Origin: Rubrivivax sp.
Lineage (GTDB): Bacteria; Pseudomonadota; Gammaproteobacteria; Burkholderiales; Burkholderiaceae_C
NCBI GenBank assembly: GCA_016789955.1
Contig: JAEUPB010000103.1
Coordinates: forward strand, 47,420-111,419
DNA: 64,000 nucleotides
Direction: 5' to 3'
In this document: positions 26,973-38,805 of the stretch, one piece after another
Layout of the letters: the number at the start of each line of letters is the position of its first letter
How positions within the stretch are numbered: the stretch's first letter is position 1
Position numbers and translations under genes: made by a program
The notes under the pieces: generated by a model
What the model saw: the letters and a program-made list of their open reading frames with translations, nothing else
The model's database searches: none
Told to the model about the DNA's origin: nothing

Positions 26973-26994
26973 CCGACCGCAGGAGTACGCGAGC

Positions 26995-28950
26995 ATGCCC
27001 CTCTCGGACGAGCAACGCAGCTGGCTGAAGGATTTCGGGAGGATCGCTGGCGGCGGCCCCGCACCGGAATCCGACGACCAGCAGGACGAACAGGACGAAC
27101 AGGACGGCGAGGGCGAACGTCCGAAGCTGCGGCTGCGGCCGCAGAGGGCCGCCACGTTCAGTGCCGTCGGGCAGGATCACGCCCTGGCCGGCGAGGATGA
27201 TGCGAACCCGCAGGCTCAGCGCTTCGGCTTCGGCCCCGAGGACATCCTGCCGGTCGTCCCCGACATCATCGACGGACTGACGGATCGCCGGGCCACCTGC
27301 GCGATCCACAACAACACCTCCGCCGTGCTGAAGCTCGACACGGCCAGCCTCGACGAGACCGACGACGAGTCGGGCAAGACCCCGGGCCTGATCCACGGCA
27401 AGTGGGTCGCGTTCCCGCCCAGCCAGATCGGCGCCAACGACACGTCGGGGCGCTTCGTCGCGCAGAACAACAAGGTCGGGCCGTTCAGCACGACGGGCGC
27501 TGAGGGTGTCCTGAAGTACATCCTCGACGCCCAGGGCACGGCGTGGATCTTCCACTTCAACAACCCGTTCGGTGTCGCGGGCGAAGGCTCCGACAACTCC
27601 GCCGATGCGCGCATCGAAGGCCCCAACGCCGCGCAGTTCGAGACGCCGAAGCCGGGCATGAGCGGCAAGAACGACGTCAAGTACCTGTTCATCCTCAATG
27701 CCAAGGGCGGGCCGGGGCCGATACCACCGGGGCCGACACCACCGGGGCCGACACCACCAGGGCCCACGCCGCCGGTGTCCAACGTCGTTTCGAGCTGCCA
27801 GATCAACGTCGAGAACAAGACGGCGTTCGTGCTGACGCGCTTGGAGGCGGAGCACGAGATCGGCGACTTCTCGTCGCCGCCACCCCGCGAGATGCAGCCC
27901 GGTCAGGAGATCACCTTCGGCTCGACCGAGACACCGGGCGGCACCGAGCAGGGATGCAAGGGCTACATCGTCTGGCAGGTCGGCTCGCCCATGGTCGCCA
28001 TCTGGCGGATCGAATGGAACAACCCTGAGGGCCAGAGGAACGACGCCAAGGGCACGGTCAGCCCCCCGACCGTCGGCTTCCTGTCGCAGGACATCATTTC
28101 GCAGGGCGATGCGGACGTCCAGGCGGGCTTCACGCTGTCCGGCGGGCCTGCCGCGCCCGGGCCCGGCCCGACGCCCCCGCCTGGGCCCACGCCGCCCCCC
28201 GGACCCACCCCTCCGCCCCCCCAGCCCGAGCCGGAGTTCGCGCCGCCGCCCGAGTCGAAGCAGCCGACGCTGCGCAAGGGGGACAAGAGTGGCGACGGCT
28301 GGGTGGAGTACGCGCAGAAGCTGCTCAACCACCACGTCGGTGCCAACCTGCCGATCAACGGCGACTTCGATGGCGCGATGGACAAGGCGGTCCGCACCTT
28401 CCAGACCAAGAACAAGCTGCTCGTCGACGGCGTCATCGGCAACCAGACCTGGGCGGCCTTGCGCGAGGACACACCCGAGAAGCCGAGTACCGACGGCCGC
28501 GATCCGCACACCTTCGTCGAGGAAGGCACCGAGGCGCGCTGGTTCGTCGAGAGCAAGATCAACAACCTCTACGAAGGCGACAGGGACCTCCTGCACCTGG
28601 CCGTCGAGTCGGTCGGGGACACGCCGCTGGACCCGACGACCGAAGCCACCGTGAGGGTCACGCCGCCCGGCTCGGCGGCGCACACCACGAACGTCAAGCT
28701 CGGGGCCTCGCAGCGCAAGGGCGGGGCCGGGTTCACCCACGACGCGATCATCGAAGGCTTCCGCAAGCGGTTCCCGTCGGTCCCGCCGGATGCGCCGATC
28801 ACGAGCTATCTGGTCGAGGCCTACCTGCCGGCCGACCTGGGCGGTGACCACTACAAGGGCAACGTGCGGCAGCGTGGCGGCGACCCGGCGCCGGCCCCGA
28901 CGCCGGGTGGCGGGCCGGACGCCAAGTCGCGGGGCGCGGACGACAAGTAG
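26995..28950 (+). CDS. Multidomain aegerolysin-like / peptidoglycan-binding protein, T6SS effector candidate
   Basis: 651 residues. An acidic N-terminal tail (1-95) is followed by two beta-rich units resembling aegerolysins at about 101-237 (IHNNTSAVLKL, GKWVAFPPSQIG, TTGAEGVLKYIL, FHFNNPFG) and 266-383 (VENKTAFVLTRL, WRIEWNNPEGQ). They are joined by GPTPP-repeat linkers (240-260 and 386-410). A peptidoglycan-binding type 1 domain covers about 424-490 (LRKGDKSGDGWVEYAQKLL, NGDFDGAMDKAVRTFQ, VDGVIGNQTWAAL). A further beta-sandwich-like domain (500-628) and a Gly/Pro tail close it. No signal peptide, so export by the T6SS would be needed for it to meet peptidoglycan. The aegerolysin call is by eye and moderate; the PG-binding call is firm. 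Confidence 0.7.
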   Translation: MPLSDEQRSWLKDFGRIAGGGPAPESDDQQDEQDEQDGEGERPKLRLRPQRAATFSAVGQDHALAGEDDANPQAQRFGFGPEDILPVVPDIIDGLTDRRATCAIHNNTSAVLKLDTASLDETDDESGKTPGLIHGKWVAFPPSQIGANDTSGRFVAQNNKVGPFSTTGAEGVLKYILDAQGTAWIFHFNNPFGVAGEGSDNSADARIEGPNAAQFETPKPGMSGKNDVKYLFILNAKGGPGPIPPGPTPPGPTPPGPTPPVSNVVSSCQINVENKTAFVLTRLEAEHEIGDFSSPPPREMQPGQEITFGSTETPGGTEQGCKGYIVWQVGSPMVAIWRIEWNNPEGQRNDAKGTVSPPTVGFLSQDIISQGDADVQAGFTLSGGPAAPGPGPTPPPGPTPPPGPTPPPPQPEPEFAPPPESKQPTLRKGDKSGDGWVEYAQKLLNHHVGANLPINGDFDGAMDKAVRTFQTKNKLLVDGVIGNQTWAALREDTPEKPSTDGRDPHTFVEEGTEARWFVESKINNLYEGDRDLLHLAVESVGDTPLDPTTEATVRVTPPGSAAHTTNVKLGASQRKGGAGFTHDAIIEGFRKRFPSVPPDAPITSYLVEAYLPADLGGDHYKGNVRQRGGDPAPAPTPGGGPDAKSRGADDK

Positions 28951-28956
28951 CGGCCC

Positions 28957-29568
28957 GTGGACCCGAGCGCGCCCCCCGGCTGGTACGGCAAGCTGCCCGC
29001 CCTGGGCGACTTCGCGTCGCGGCGGCTGGCCGTGGACGTCGTCGAGGCCCTGGACCGCTGGCTCGCCGGCTCGCTCGACAGCTGGCGGGGCGAGGACCCG
29101 CAGTGGCTGGACGTCTACCTCTCGGCGCCGGTCTCCCGGTTCCTGCTCGGTGCCGGCCTGCCGCTCGCCGGCGGCGCCGGCTGTGCCGGTGTGCTGATGC
29201 CGTCGGTCGACCGGGTCGGTCGCTACTTTCCGCTGGTCATCCTGGCGCCTCGCAGCCGGCCCGGCGCCGACGCCCCGTCGCAGGCGTGGTTCGACGCGAT
29301 CGAGGCGTTGGCCGTCGCCGCCATGCAGGACGACTGGGACATCGAGCGGCTGGATGCGGAGCTCGCTTTGCTGCCACCCGTCGATGACGAGGCGCCGACC
29401 GTCGAGTGGCCGCTGCGCGGCGAGTCGCTGTGGTGGCGATCCGGCGACGGCGTGACCTCGCAACAATTCGCCGGCGAGGGCCTGCCCCTCGGACCGGCCT
29501 TCGTCGCGCTGTTCCGCCGGCATGTCCCCACCGATCTGTCTTCCGACCCTCTGGGCTTCTTCGAATGA
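28957..29568 (+). CDS. tagF: T6SS-associated protein TagF (ImpM)
   Basis: 203 residues from GTG 28957, 6 bp after the previous gene. The family opening is clear (PGWYGKLPALGDFASRRL), then SAPVSRFLLGAG, CAGVLMPSVDRVGRYFPLVIL and a final LWWRSGDG. TagF is a cytoplasmic post-translational repressor of T6SS assembly in several species and can act with or beside the threonine-phosphorylation switch. The stop overlaps the start of the next gene (ATGA), so the two are coupled. Confidence 0.92.
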   Translation: MDPSAPPGWYGKLPALGDFASRRLAVDVVEALDRWLAGSLDSWRGEDPQWLDVYLSAPVSRFLLGAGLPLAGGAGCAGVLMPSVDRVGRYFPLVILAPRSRPGADAPSQAWFDAIEALAVAAMQDDWDIERLDAELALLPPVDDEAPTVEWPLRGESLWWRSGDGVTSQQFAGEGLPLGPAFVALFRRHVPTDLSSDPLGFFE

Positions 29569-31427
29569 GTGACACCTACACCCCTGACTTCGCCGGCATC
29601 GGCCAGGCTGCGCCCACGTGGCCGGCCAAGCGGCCGCTGCGCATCGCGCTGCTCGGCGACTTCGGCGGCGGCGCCGGCCGCGGCCGACTCGACACCGGCG
29701 CAGCGCTGGCCAAGCGCAAGCCGCTGAAGGTCGAGTTCGACACGCTCGAGGACGCGATGCGTCGGCTCAACCTGACGCTCACGCTGCCGCTGGGCGCCGA
29801 CGGCGCGCCGGTGGAAGTCGAACTGGCCGACCTCGATGCCTTCCATCCCGACCAGATCTACGCGAGCGTCTCGCTGTTCAGCGACCTGTCGTCGCTGCGG
29901 CGGCGGTTGAACAACACATCGACCTTCGCCGCGGCTTCGCAGGAGGTGCTGGCCTGGGCCGGCGAGGACGTCATCAAGGCCTCGTCGCTGGCCCGCCGCT
30001 CCCGGTCCCGCGGCGTCGCGCCGGCCCGCGGCGGCACGCTCGACGACTTCGCCCGCCTCACCGGCCGGCCGTCGACCTCCGACAAGGCCGACGACTCGAT
30101 GGGCAGCTTGCTGCAGCGCGTCGTTGGGCCGTTCGTCAAGCCTGCCGCGAGCCCGAACAAGGACGCACTGGTCGGCGCGGTCGATGCCGGCCTGTCGGAT
30201 GCGATGCGTGCCGTGCTGCAGCATGGCGACTTCCAGACCACCGAGGCGCTGTGGCGCGGCGTCGACTTCCTGCTGCGCCGCGTGGAGACCAGCCACCAGC
30301 TGCAGGTGCACCTGTTCGACGTCAGCGCCGAGGAGTTCGCTGCCGATCTGAGTGCGGCCGCCGACCTCTCGGAGTGCGGCCTCTACAAGCTGCTGGTCGA
30401 GACGCCGTCGCAGGATGCCGACGGCGGCTACACCTACATCGGCGGGCTGTACCAGTTCGACGCCACGCCGCCGCATGCGGAACTGCTGGGCCGCGCGGCC
30501 AAGGTGGCGTCGCACGCCGGTGCGTCGATGGTCACCGGCATCGCCATCGACGCGTTCGCCGACCGCCGCGAGCCGCCGCACCCGCTGGTGCGCGACGCCT
30601 TCGCCTCGTTGCGCGGGCTGCCCGAGGCCTCGTTCCTCGGCCTCGTCGGCCCGCGCTTCCTGCTGCGGCACCCGTACGGCAAGAAGAGCGATCCGATCTC
30701 GTCGTTCGCCTTCGAGGAGTTCAGCCGCGAGGCGGGCCTGCGCGGCATGCTGTGGGGCCACCCGGCGCTGCTGGCGATCTCGGTGCTGGCGCAGTCGGGC
30801 GGGCAGCTGACGATCGACGACCTGCCGTTCCATCACTACGTCGATGACGACGGCGACACCGTCGCGCTGCCGTGCACCGACCGGATGATCAACGCCAATG
30901 CCGCCTCGCTGCTCCGCGAGGCCGGCATCAATGCGGTGATGGCCCACAAGGGCGAAGCGCTGGTGAAGCTCAACGGGCTGGAAGCGATCAACGGCGACGG
31001 GCTCGCCGTGGCCGGCGCGGCACCGCGCAAGGCGCCTGCCGACAGCCGGTTCGCCGTGCAGTCCAAGGTCGGCGCCAAGGGCGCCGAGGTGAGCGCGCAA
31101 TGGGCCCCCGCCACGCGCAAGGCGGCCGCCGGGGCAGCGACGCCGCCTCCGGCGCCCGCTCCCAGCCCTGCTGCGGCTGCTGCCCCCGCCCCGGCCACGG
31201 CGCCCGCGCCGGCTGCAGCCGAGCCGCCGCCGCCAGCCGAAGCACCTGCAGCCGAAGCGGCCGCCGAGGCGCCGGCCGAGGCAGCGGTCGACGATGAACT
31301 CGCCGCGCTGCTGGCGAGCCTCGAAGAGCCCGCTGCCGCGCCGGCAGACGCCGAGGCGCCCCCGGCCGCGGCCGAGGAGTCGGGCATGGATCCGGAGCTC
31401 GAGGCCCTGCTCAAGAGCCTCGGCTGA
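29565..31427 (+). CDS. TssB-TssC-like fused T6SS sheath-related protein
   Basis: 620 residues from ATG 29565 (ATGA overlap with tagF). Residues about 21-118 follow the TssB pattern: PLRIALLGDFGG, KPLKVEFDTLEDAMRRL, then ADLDAFHPDQIY and SLRRRL. Residues about 200-505 follow TssC: LSDAMRAVLQHGDFQTTEALWRGVDFLLRRV, HLFDVSAEEFAADL, GGYTYIGGLYQF, and a TssC-like core. The tail (520-620) is Ala/Pro-rich with two copies of an EL-x-ALL-x-SL motif. TssB and TssC normally are separate proteins forming the contractile sheath. This single chain may be a sheath-like accessory, a regulator, or a second sheath; the canonical pair is not in the window. Last gene of the T6SS block. Confidence 0.75.
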   Translation: MSDTYTPDFAGIGQAAPTWPAKRPLRIALLGDFGGGAGRGRLDTGAALAKRKPLKVEFDTLEDAMRRLNLTLTLPLGADGAPVEVELADLDAFHPDQIYASVSLFSDLSSLRRRLNNTSTFAAASQEVLAWAGEDVIKASSLARRSRSRGVAPARGGTLDDFARLTGRPSTSDKADDSMGSLLQRVVGPFVKPAASPNKDALVGAVDAGLSDAMRAVLQHGDFQTTEALWRGVDFLLRRVETSHQLQVHLFDVSAEEFAADLSAAADLSECGLYKLLVETPSQDADGGYTYIGGLYQFDATPPHAELLGRAAKVASHAGASMVTGIAIDAFADRREPPHPLVRDAFASLRGLPEASFLGLVGPRFLLRHPYGKKSDPISSFAFEEFSREAGLRGMLWGHPALLAISVLAQSGGQLTIDDLPFHHYVDDDGDTVALPCTDRMINANAASLLREAGINAVMAHKGEALVKLNGLEAINGDGLAVAGAAPRKAPADSRFAVQSKVGAKGAEVSAQWAPATRKAAAGAATPPPAPAPSPAAAAAPAPATAPAPAAAEPPPPAEAPAAEAAAEAPAEAAVDDELAALLASLEEPAAAPADAEAPPAAAEESGMDPELEALLKSLG

Positions 31428-31436
31428 CGATCGCCT

Positions 31437-32954
<1,518 letters not shown>

Positions 32955-33146
32955 CGATGGAGCCCCGGGGGCGGGGCGAGGTTCGCGCTCCTGCGGATCG
33001 GGCGTTGCGCCCGCGCCAGTCACCAGGTGCGATGGTTTGCGAGGAGGTCTGAATGACCGCGCCGCGGTGACTGGAGGCCACGGCGCATGTGCGGGATTCT
33101 ACCCATGCTGCCGATACGATCGCGCATTGCCGTCCCCGGAGACCCC

Positions 33147-33425
33147 ATGTCCGCCATCACGTTTGCCGACTTCGAAGCGACGCACCGCGCCCGGGGGTGC
33201 GACGAGGTGGTCTCGCGCAGCTGGGAGCCGGGCACGGTGGTCGACACCCACACGCACCCGTTCGCCGCAGAGGCGCTGATGGTGGCCGGCGAGATGTGGC
33301 TCACCTGCGCCGGTCAGACCCGCCACCTGCACCCCGGCGACACCTTCACGCTGGCCCGCGACGAGCCGCACGCGGAGCGCTACGGCAGTGCAGGCGCCAC
33401 CTACTGGGTGGCGCGGCGGGCGTAG
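33147..33425 (+). CDS. Small cupin-domain protein
   Basis: 92 residues from ATG 33147, with CCGGAGA 7-8 bp before it. A single cupin barrel is visible: VDTHTHPFAAEALMVAGEM holds the HxH...E metal motif, and LHPGDTFTLARDEPHAERY the second motif with its Pro-Gly turn and His. Such small proteins bind a metal and a small ligand or act as simple dioxygenases; the substrate cannot be told. It stands alone between the divergent helicase and a convergent membrane-protein gene. A TACGAT hexamer about 27 bp upstream could be its -10. Confidence 0.8.
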   Translation: MSAITFADFEATHRARGCDEVVSRSWEPGTVVDTHTHPFAAEALMVAGEMWLTCAGQTRHLHPGDTFTLARDEPHAERYGSAGATYWVARRA

Positions 33426-33450
33426 CGCCCGGCCGGGTTGCGGGCCGGGG

Positions 33451-33876
33451 TCAGGCCGGCATCGACTGGCGCGCGCTCAGCCGCAGCCAGCCGCGGCCGA
33501 CGCGGTAGATCGCCCACACGCCGAGCAGGCCCATGCCCAGCAGCCAGGTGCCCACGCCGAGGAAGAACACCACGGTCAGCGGTATCGACACCAACGCCAC
33601 CACGGCCGCCCACCCCAGCGCGTACCAGAAGGTGCGGATCGCCCACTCGAAGTGCGACTCGAGCCAGGTGCCGCGCGCATCGCCGCGGTAGATGTAGCTG
33701 ACGATCACCGCGATGATCGACGGCCAGCCGAACAGGAACGAGCCGATCACGCTGGCGGCACCGAACGCCCCCAGCGCCAGGCCGAGGGCGTGCAGCGCAT
33801 AGATGATGTTCAGCGTGCGCTCCAGGCCGCTGGTGTCGCGCGCGTCCAGGGTCGTGACGGTGGTGTCGGTGCTCAT
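33451..33876 (-). CDS. DUF4870-like inner-membrane protein
   Basis: 141 residues from ATG 33876, preceded by GGGGAGC. Three to four hydrophobic spans (about 22-45, 49-62, 80-101, 104-127) and the pattern ERTLNIIYALHALG ... IVSYIYRGDARGTWLESHFEWAIRTFW are typical of small DUF4870/TMEM-type proteins of betaproteobacteria. Function is unknown in the family. It converges on the cupin gene and diverges from ettA. Confidence 0.75.
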   Translation of the reverse strand: MSTDTTVTTLDARDTSGLERTLNIIYALHALGLALGAFGAASVIGSFLFGWPSIIAVIVSYIYRGDARGTWLESHFEWAIRTFWYALGWAAVVALVSIPLTVVFFLGVGTWLLGMGLLGVWAIYRVGRGWLRLSARQSMPA

Positions 33877-34032
33877 GCGATGCTCCCCGGCGGGGATGGA
33901 GGGCCGCCTCGCCGCCAAGTATGGACGCCGCACCGCGGCACAACCATCCCCGCGACGATCTGCGCGCGGCCGCGATAATCCGCGGTTTCGCCCGACGCAC
34001 CGCCGGGCGGTCCTCCTACCCCCGAGTCAGCC

Positions 34033-34110
34033 ATGGCCCAGTACGTCTTAGCGAAGCACCTGCCCGCCTGCGGCGGCCTCCCCTCACTCCGTTCGTGGAG
34101 GGCCATGTAG
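34033..34110 (+). other. Duplicated ettA 5' end forming a 25-codon leader frame
   Basis: AGCCATGGCCCAGTACGTCTT here is nearly the same as the true ettA start region at 34110 (18 of 21 bases). It encodes the same first residues, MAQYV, with synonymous changes. It then runs into unrelated sequence (AGCGAAGCACC...) and stops at TAG 34108-34110, two bases before the ettA ATG. The inserted stretch contains CCTCC ... GGAGG, which could pair, and supplies GGAGGG as ribosome-binding site for ettA. It may be a short insertion with duplicated flank, or a leader peptide. The duplication is read directly; the origin is inference. Confidence 0.55.
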
Positions 34111-34112
34111 CC

Positions 34113-35777
<1,665 letters not shown>

Positions 35778-35782
35778 CGGGC

Positions 35783-35795
35783 GGGCCGCAGGCCC
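35783..35795. terminator. Short hairpin after ettA
   Basis: GGGCC-GCA-GGCCC begins 5 bp after the ettA stop. There is no T run, so it is at best a weak intrinsic terminator or a stabilising 3' end. The remaining 35796-35954 gap shows no gene. Confidence 0.3.
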
Positions 35796-35954
35796 ATCCC
35801 GCGCAGGCCCGATGCGACGAACGGCGCGCTGCCGCGACCGGTGACGGGGCGCGTCGCGTCGTTTCCCCTACCATCCCGCGCCGCCACGCTCGCCCCGCGG
35901 CCGATGTCCGCGCGGACACCGCCGACAGGGCCGGGCTCCCGAGGAGTTCCGCGC

Positions 35955-38774
35955 ATGCCCTTGATGTCCCGCTTGACCGTCGCCGCCGCCGTCGCCGTAC
36001 TGTCCGCCTGTGCCACGCCGACCCAGCCCCCGGCCGCGACCCCCACTCCGGCGCCAGCCGCCGCACCGCAGGCGCCCGCTGCAGCGGGGGTGGTTCCGCG
36101 CGCGGTGGCGGCGGGTCCCGCCGGGGCGGCCTCTGCTCCCGCCGCGGCCCCGGCTCCCGGCACGCCGCAGCCATTCGCGACGGTCGTGCGCGACGCCCGC
36201 CGCAGCGACGGCCTGTTCACCACCTGGCGCAAGGACGACAAGGTCTGGCTCGAACTCAAGCCGGAGGACTTCGGCAAGGCCTGGTTCTTCTCGCCCAAGC
36301 TCAGCCGCGGCATCGGCGAGCCGGGCTTCTACGCCGGCACGATGTACATGAGCTTCGGCACCTTCGGTCGGCCGCAGCTGGTGGAGTTCCGGCGCGTGCA
36401 CAACCAGGTGCAGCTGCTGGCGCGCAACACCGGCCGCGTGGCGCCTGCGGGCAGCCCCACCGGCCGCGCCGTGGACGTGGGCTTCTCGCCCAGTCTGCTG
36501 GGCAGTGCCGCGGTCGCGAGCCAGCCGCACCCGGAGCGCAAGACCATCCTGATCGAGCTGAACAGCCTGCTGCTGGCCGACGTGCAGGGGATGGCGATGC
36601 GGCTGCAGCGCACCTATCGGCAGAACTACACCTACGACCTGCGCCACTCGTCGATCGCCAGCGTGCGCCACAAGCCGCAGGAGCTGGTGATCGAGACGCT
36701 GAACCACTACGCCACCGCGACGCTCGCGATCCCGCAGCCGGCGCCGCCGGGCGCCACCGGGCCGACCGGTCCGCAGCCCACGGCGCCTTCGTCGCTGCCG
36801 GACGCGCGCAGCCTGTTTCTCGGCGTGCAGTATTCGCTGGCGCCGCTGCCCGAGGTGCCGATGGCGCCGCGTCGGGCCGATGCGCGGGTGGGCTACTTCA
36901 CGACGCCGGTCGACGACTACACGCGCGACCTGGCGCGCTCGCCCCGCGATCGCCATGTCTACCGCTGGCGGCTCGAGAAGAAGGACCCGGCCGCGGAAAT
37001 CTCCGAGCCGGTCAAGCCCATCACCTACTGGATCGACCGCACCGTGCCCGTCGAGTACCGGCAGGCCATCATCGACGGCATCCTCGAGTGGAACAAGGCG
37101 TTCGAGAAGATCGGCTTCCGCAACGCAGTGGTGGCCAAGGTGCAGCCCGACGATGCCGACTTCGACACGCTGGACCTGAACGCCGCCTCGGTGCGCTGGA
37201 TGACCAACGCGCAGTCCTCGTTCGGCGCGATCGGCCCGAGCCAGGTCGACCCGCGCAGCGGGGAGATCCTCGACGCGGACATCGGCTTCGAGAGCCTGTC
37301 GTCGCGTTCGCTGCGCACGATCCGCTCGCAGCTGCTCGCGCCGGCCTCGCCGGCCGCTGCGTGGGCGAGGCTGATGCAGGCCGGTGACGCGTTGCGCGAG
37401 TTCGGCGGGCCCGAGGCGATCTCGGCGTGGCAGTCCGAACTGGCGGGCGCGGCCTGCCACCATGCCGACTTCGCGGCCGAGCAGCTGCAGTACGCGCTCG
37501 ACGTGCTCGACGCCCGTGGCGACCTGGACCCCGACAGCCCGGAGGTGCAGCGCTTCGTCTACGAGTACCTCAAGGACACCACGATGCACGAGGTGGGTCA
37601 CACGCTCGGGCTGCGCCACAACTTCCGTTCCTCGCAGGCCTACTCGGCGCAACAGCTCGACGACGAGTCCTTCCTGCGCGGTGGCAGCCTGGCCGGATCG
37701 GTGATGGAGTACGCGCCGATCCGGCTGCCGAAGCCGGGCCAGCCGATGACCGCGCCGTTCCAGGCCACGCTCGGCCCCTATGACTTCTGGGCGATCGAGT
37801 ACGCCTACAAGCCGATTGCACCGGAACAGGAGCGCGCGGAGCTGCAACGCATCGCCTCGCGCAGCGGCGAGCCGCAGCTGGCCTACGGGAGCGACGACGA
37901 CAACTTCCTCGGCATCGATCCCCAGTCGCTGATGTTCGACCTCGGCAGCGACCCCGTCGCCTTCGCGCAGCGCCGCATCGAGATCGCGCGAGACCTCCTC
38001 GATCGACAGGCGCGGCGTACCTTGTCGCCCGGCGACGACTACTCGGTGCTGCGCCGATCGATCGGCTACGCGCTGCGGGACGTCGGTCGCGCCGCCGGTG
38101 TGCTGGCACGGCAGATCGGAGGCGTGCGCACGGTCCGCGACCATCCGGGCACCTCGCGCGACCCGCTGGTACCGGTGGAGGCCGCGGCACAGCGGGCTGC
38201 GCTCGACGCATTGGCCAAAGGCGTGTTCGCCGCCGACAGCTTCGCGCTGGCGCCGCCGCTGCAGCGCCGACTGGCGCCCGACTACCTCGAGCGGCTCGAT
38301 GCGCTGTCGTCGGGCGACGGCCCGGTGCAGACCGACTATTCGGTGGTGGCCGCGGTGGCGGACATGCAGCGCGCACTGCTGGCGCAGCTGATGAGCGACG
38401 GTGTCGCGCAGCGCATCCTCGACAGCGTCGGCAAGGTCGATCGCCCGGCCGATGCCTTCCGCCTCTCGGAGCTGCACGAACGGCTGACGCGGGAGATCTG
38501 GAGCGACCTCGCCGGCGGCGAGTCGAGTTCGCTGCGCCGCGAACTGCAGCGCGAGCACGTGAACCGGCTGGCGAACGCGCTGCTGCGCCCGACGTCGGCC
38601 AGCCGCGCCGACACGCGCAGCCTGGTGCGCGCGCAGTCGATGGGGCTTCTGGCGCGGCTGCAGGCGGCGTCGAAGGCGGGCAAGGGCAGTGCCGAGCAGC
38701 GCGCACACCTCGACGATTGCATCGAGAGCCTGCGCCAGGGGCTCGAGGCGAAGGCCACGCGCGCGGCGCTCTGA
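35955..38774 (+). CDS. Zinc metalloprotease lipoprotein (DUF5117/DUF4953-type)
   Basis: 939 residues from ATG 35955 with GAGGAG upstream. A lipoprotein signal (SRLTVAAAVAVLSAC) places it on the cell envelope. An Ala/Pro-rich spacer leads to the N-terminal domain (FTTWRKDDKVWLELKPEDFGKAWFF ...). The catalytic domain holds HEVGHTLGLRH at 545-555, the long HExxHxxGxxH zinc site of metzincin-type peptidases, and SVMEYAP as a likely Met-turn. These large proteins are widespread in proteobacteria and Bacteroidetes with unknown substrates. It appears monocistronic. Confidence 0.88.
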   Translation: MPLMSRLTVAAAVAVLSACATPTQPPAATPTPAPAAAPQAPAAAGVVPRAVAAGPAGAASAPAAAPAPGTPQPFATVVRDARRSDGLFTTWRKDDKVWLELKPEDFGKAWFFSPKLSRGIGEPGFYAGTMYMSFGTFGRPQLVEFRRVHNQVQLLARNTGRVAPAGSPTGRAVDVGFSPSLLGSAAVASQPHPERKTILIELNSLLLADVQGMAMRLQRTYRQNYTYDLRHSSIASVRHKPQELVIETLNHYATATLAIPQPAPPGATGPTGPQPTAPSSLPDARSLFLGVQYSLAPLPEVPMAPRRADARVGYFTTPVDDYTRDLARSPRDRHVYRWRLEKKDPAAEISEPVKPITYWIDRTVPVEYRQAIIDGILEWNKAFEKIGFRNAVVAKVQPDDADFDTLDLNAASVRWMTNAQSSFGAIGPSQVDPRSGEILDADIGFESLSSRSLRTIRSQLLAPASPAAAWARLMQAGDALREFGGPEAISAWQSELAGAACHHADFAAEQLQYALDVLDARGDLDPDSPEVQRFVYEYLKDTTMHEVGHTLGLRHNFRSSQAYSAQQLDDESFLRGGSLAGSVMEYAPIRLPKPGQPMTAPFQATLGPYDFWAIEYAYKPIAPEQERAELQRIASRSGEPQLAYGSDDDNFLGIDPQSLMFDLGSDPVAFAQRRIEIARDLLDRQARRTLSPGDDYSVLRRSIGYALRDVGRAAGVLARQIGGVRTVRDHPGTSRDPLVPVEAAAQRAALDALAKGVFAADSFALAPPLQRRLAPDYLERLDALSSGDGPVQTDYSVVAAVADMQRALLAQLMSDGVAQRILDSVGKVDRPADAFRLSELHERLTREIWSDLAGGESSSLRRELQREHVNRLANALLRPTSASRADTRSLVRAQSMGLLARLQAASKAGKGSAEQRAHLDDCIESLRQGLEAKATRAAL

Positions 38775-38805
38775 CGCCCGCGCCGAACCGGGCCGGAGGC
38801 GGCGG

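Noticed and set aside
27721-28215. Short direct repeats coding for GPTPP, at first sight a repeat array
   Set aside because: They are in-frame proline linkers between domains of the aegerolysin-like protein, not CRISPR or mobile repeats.
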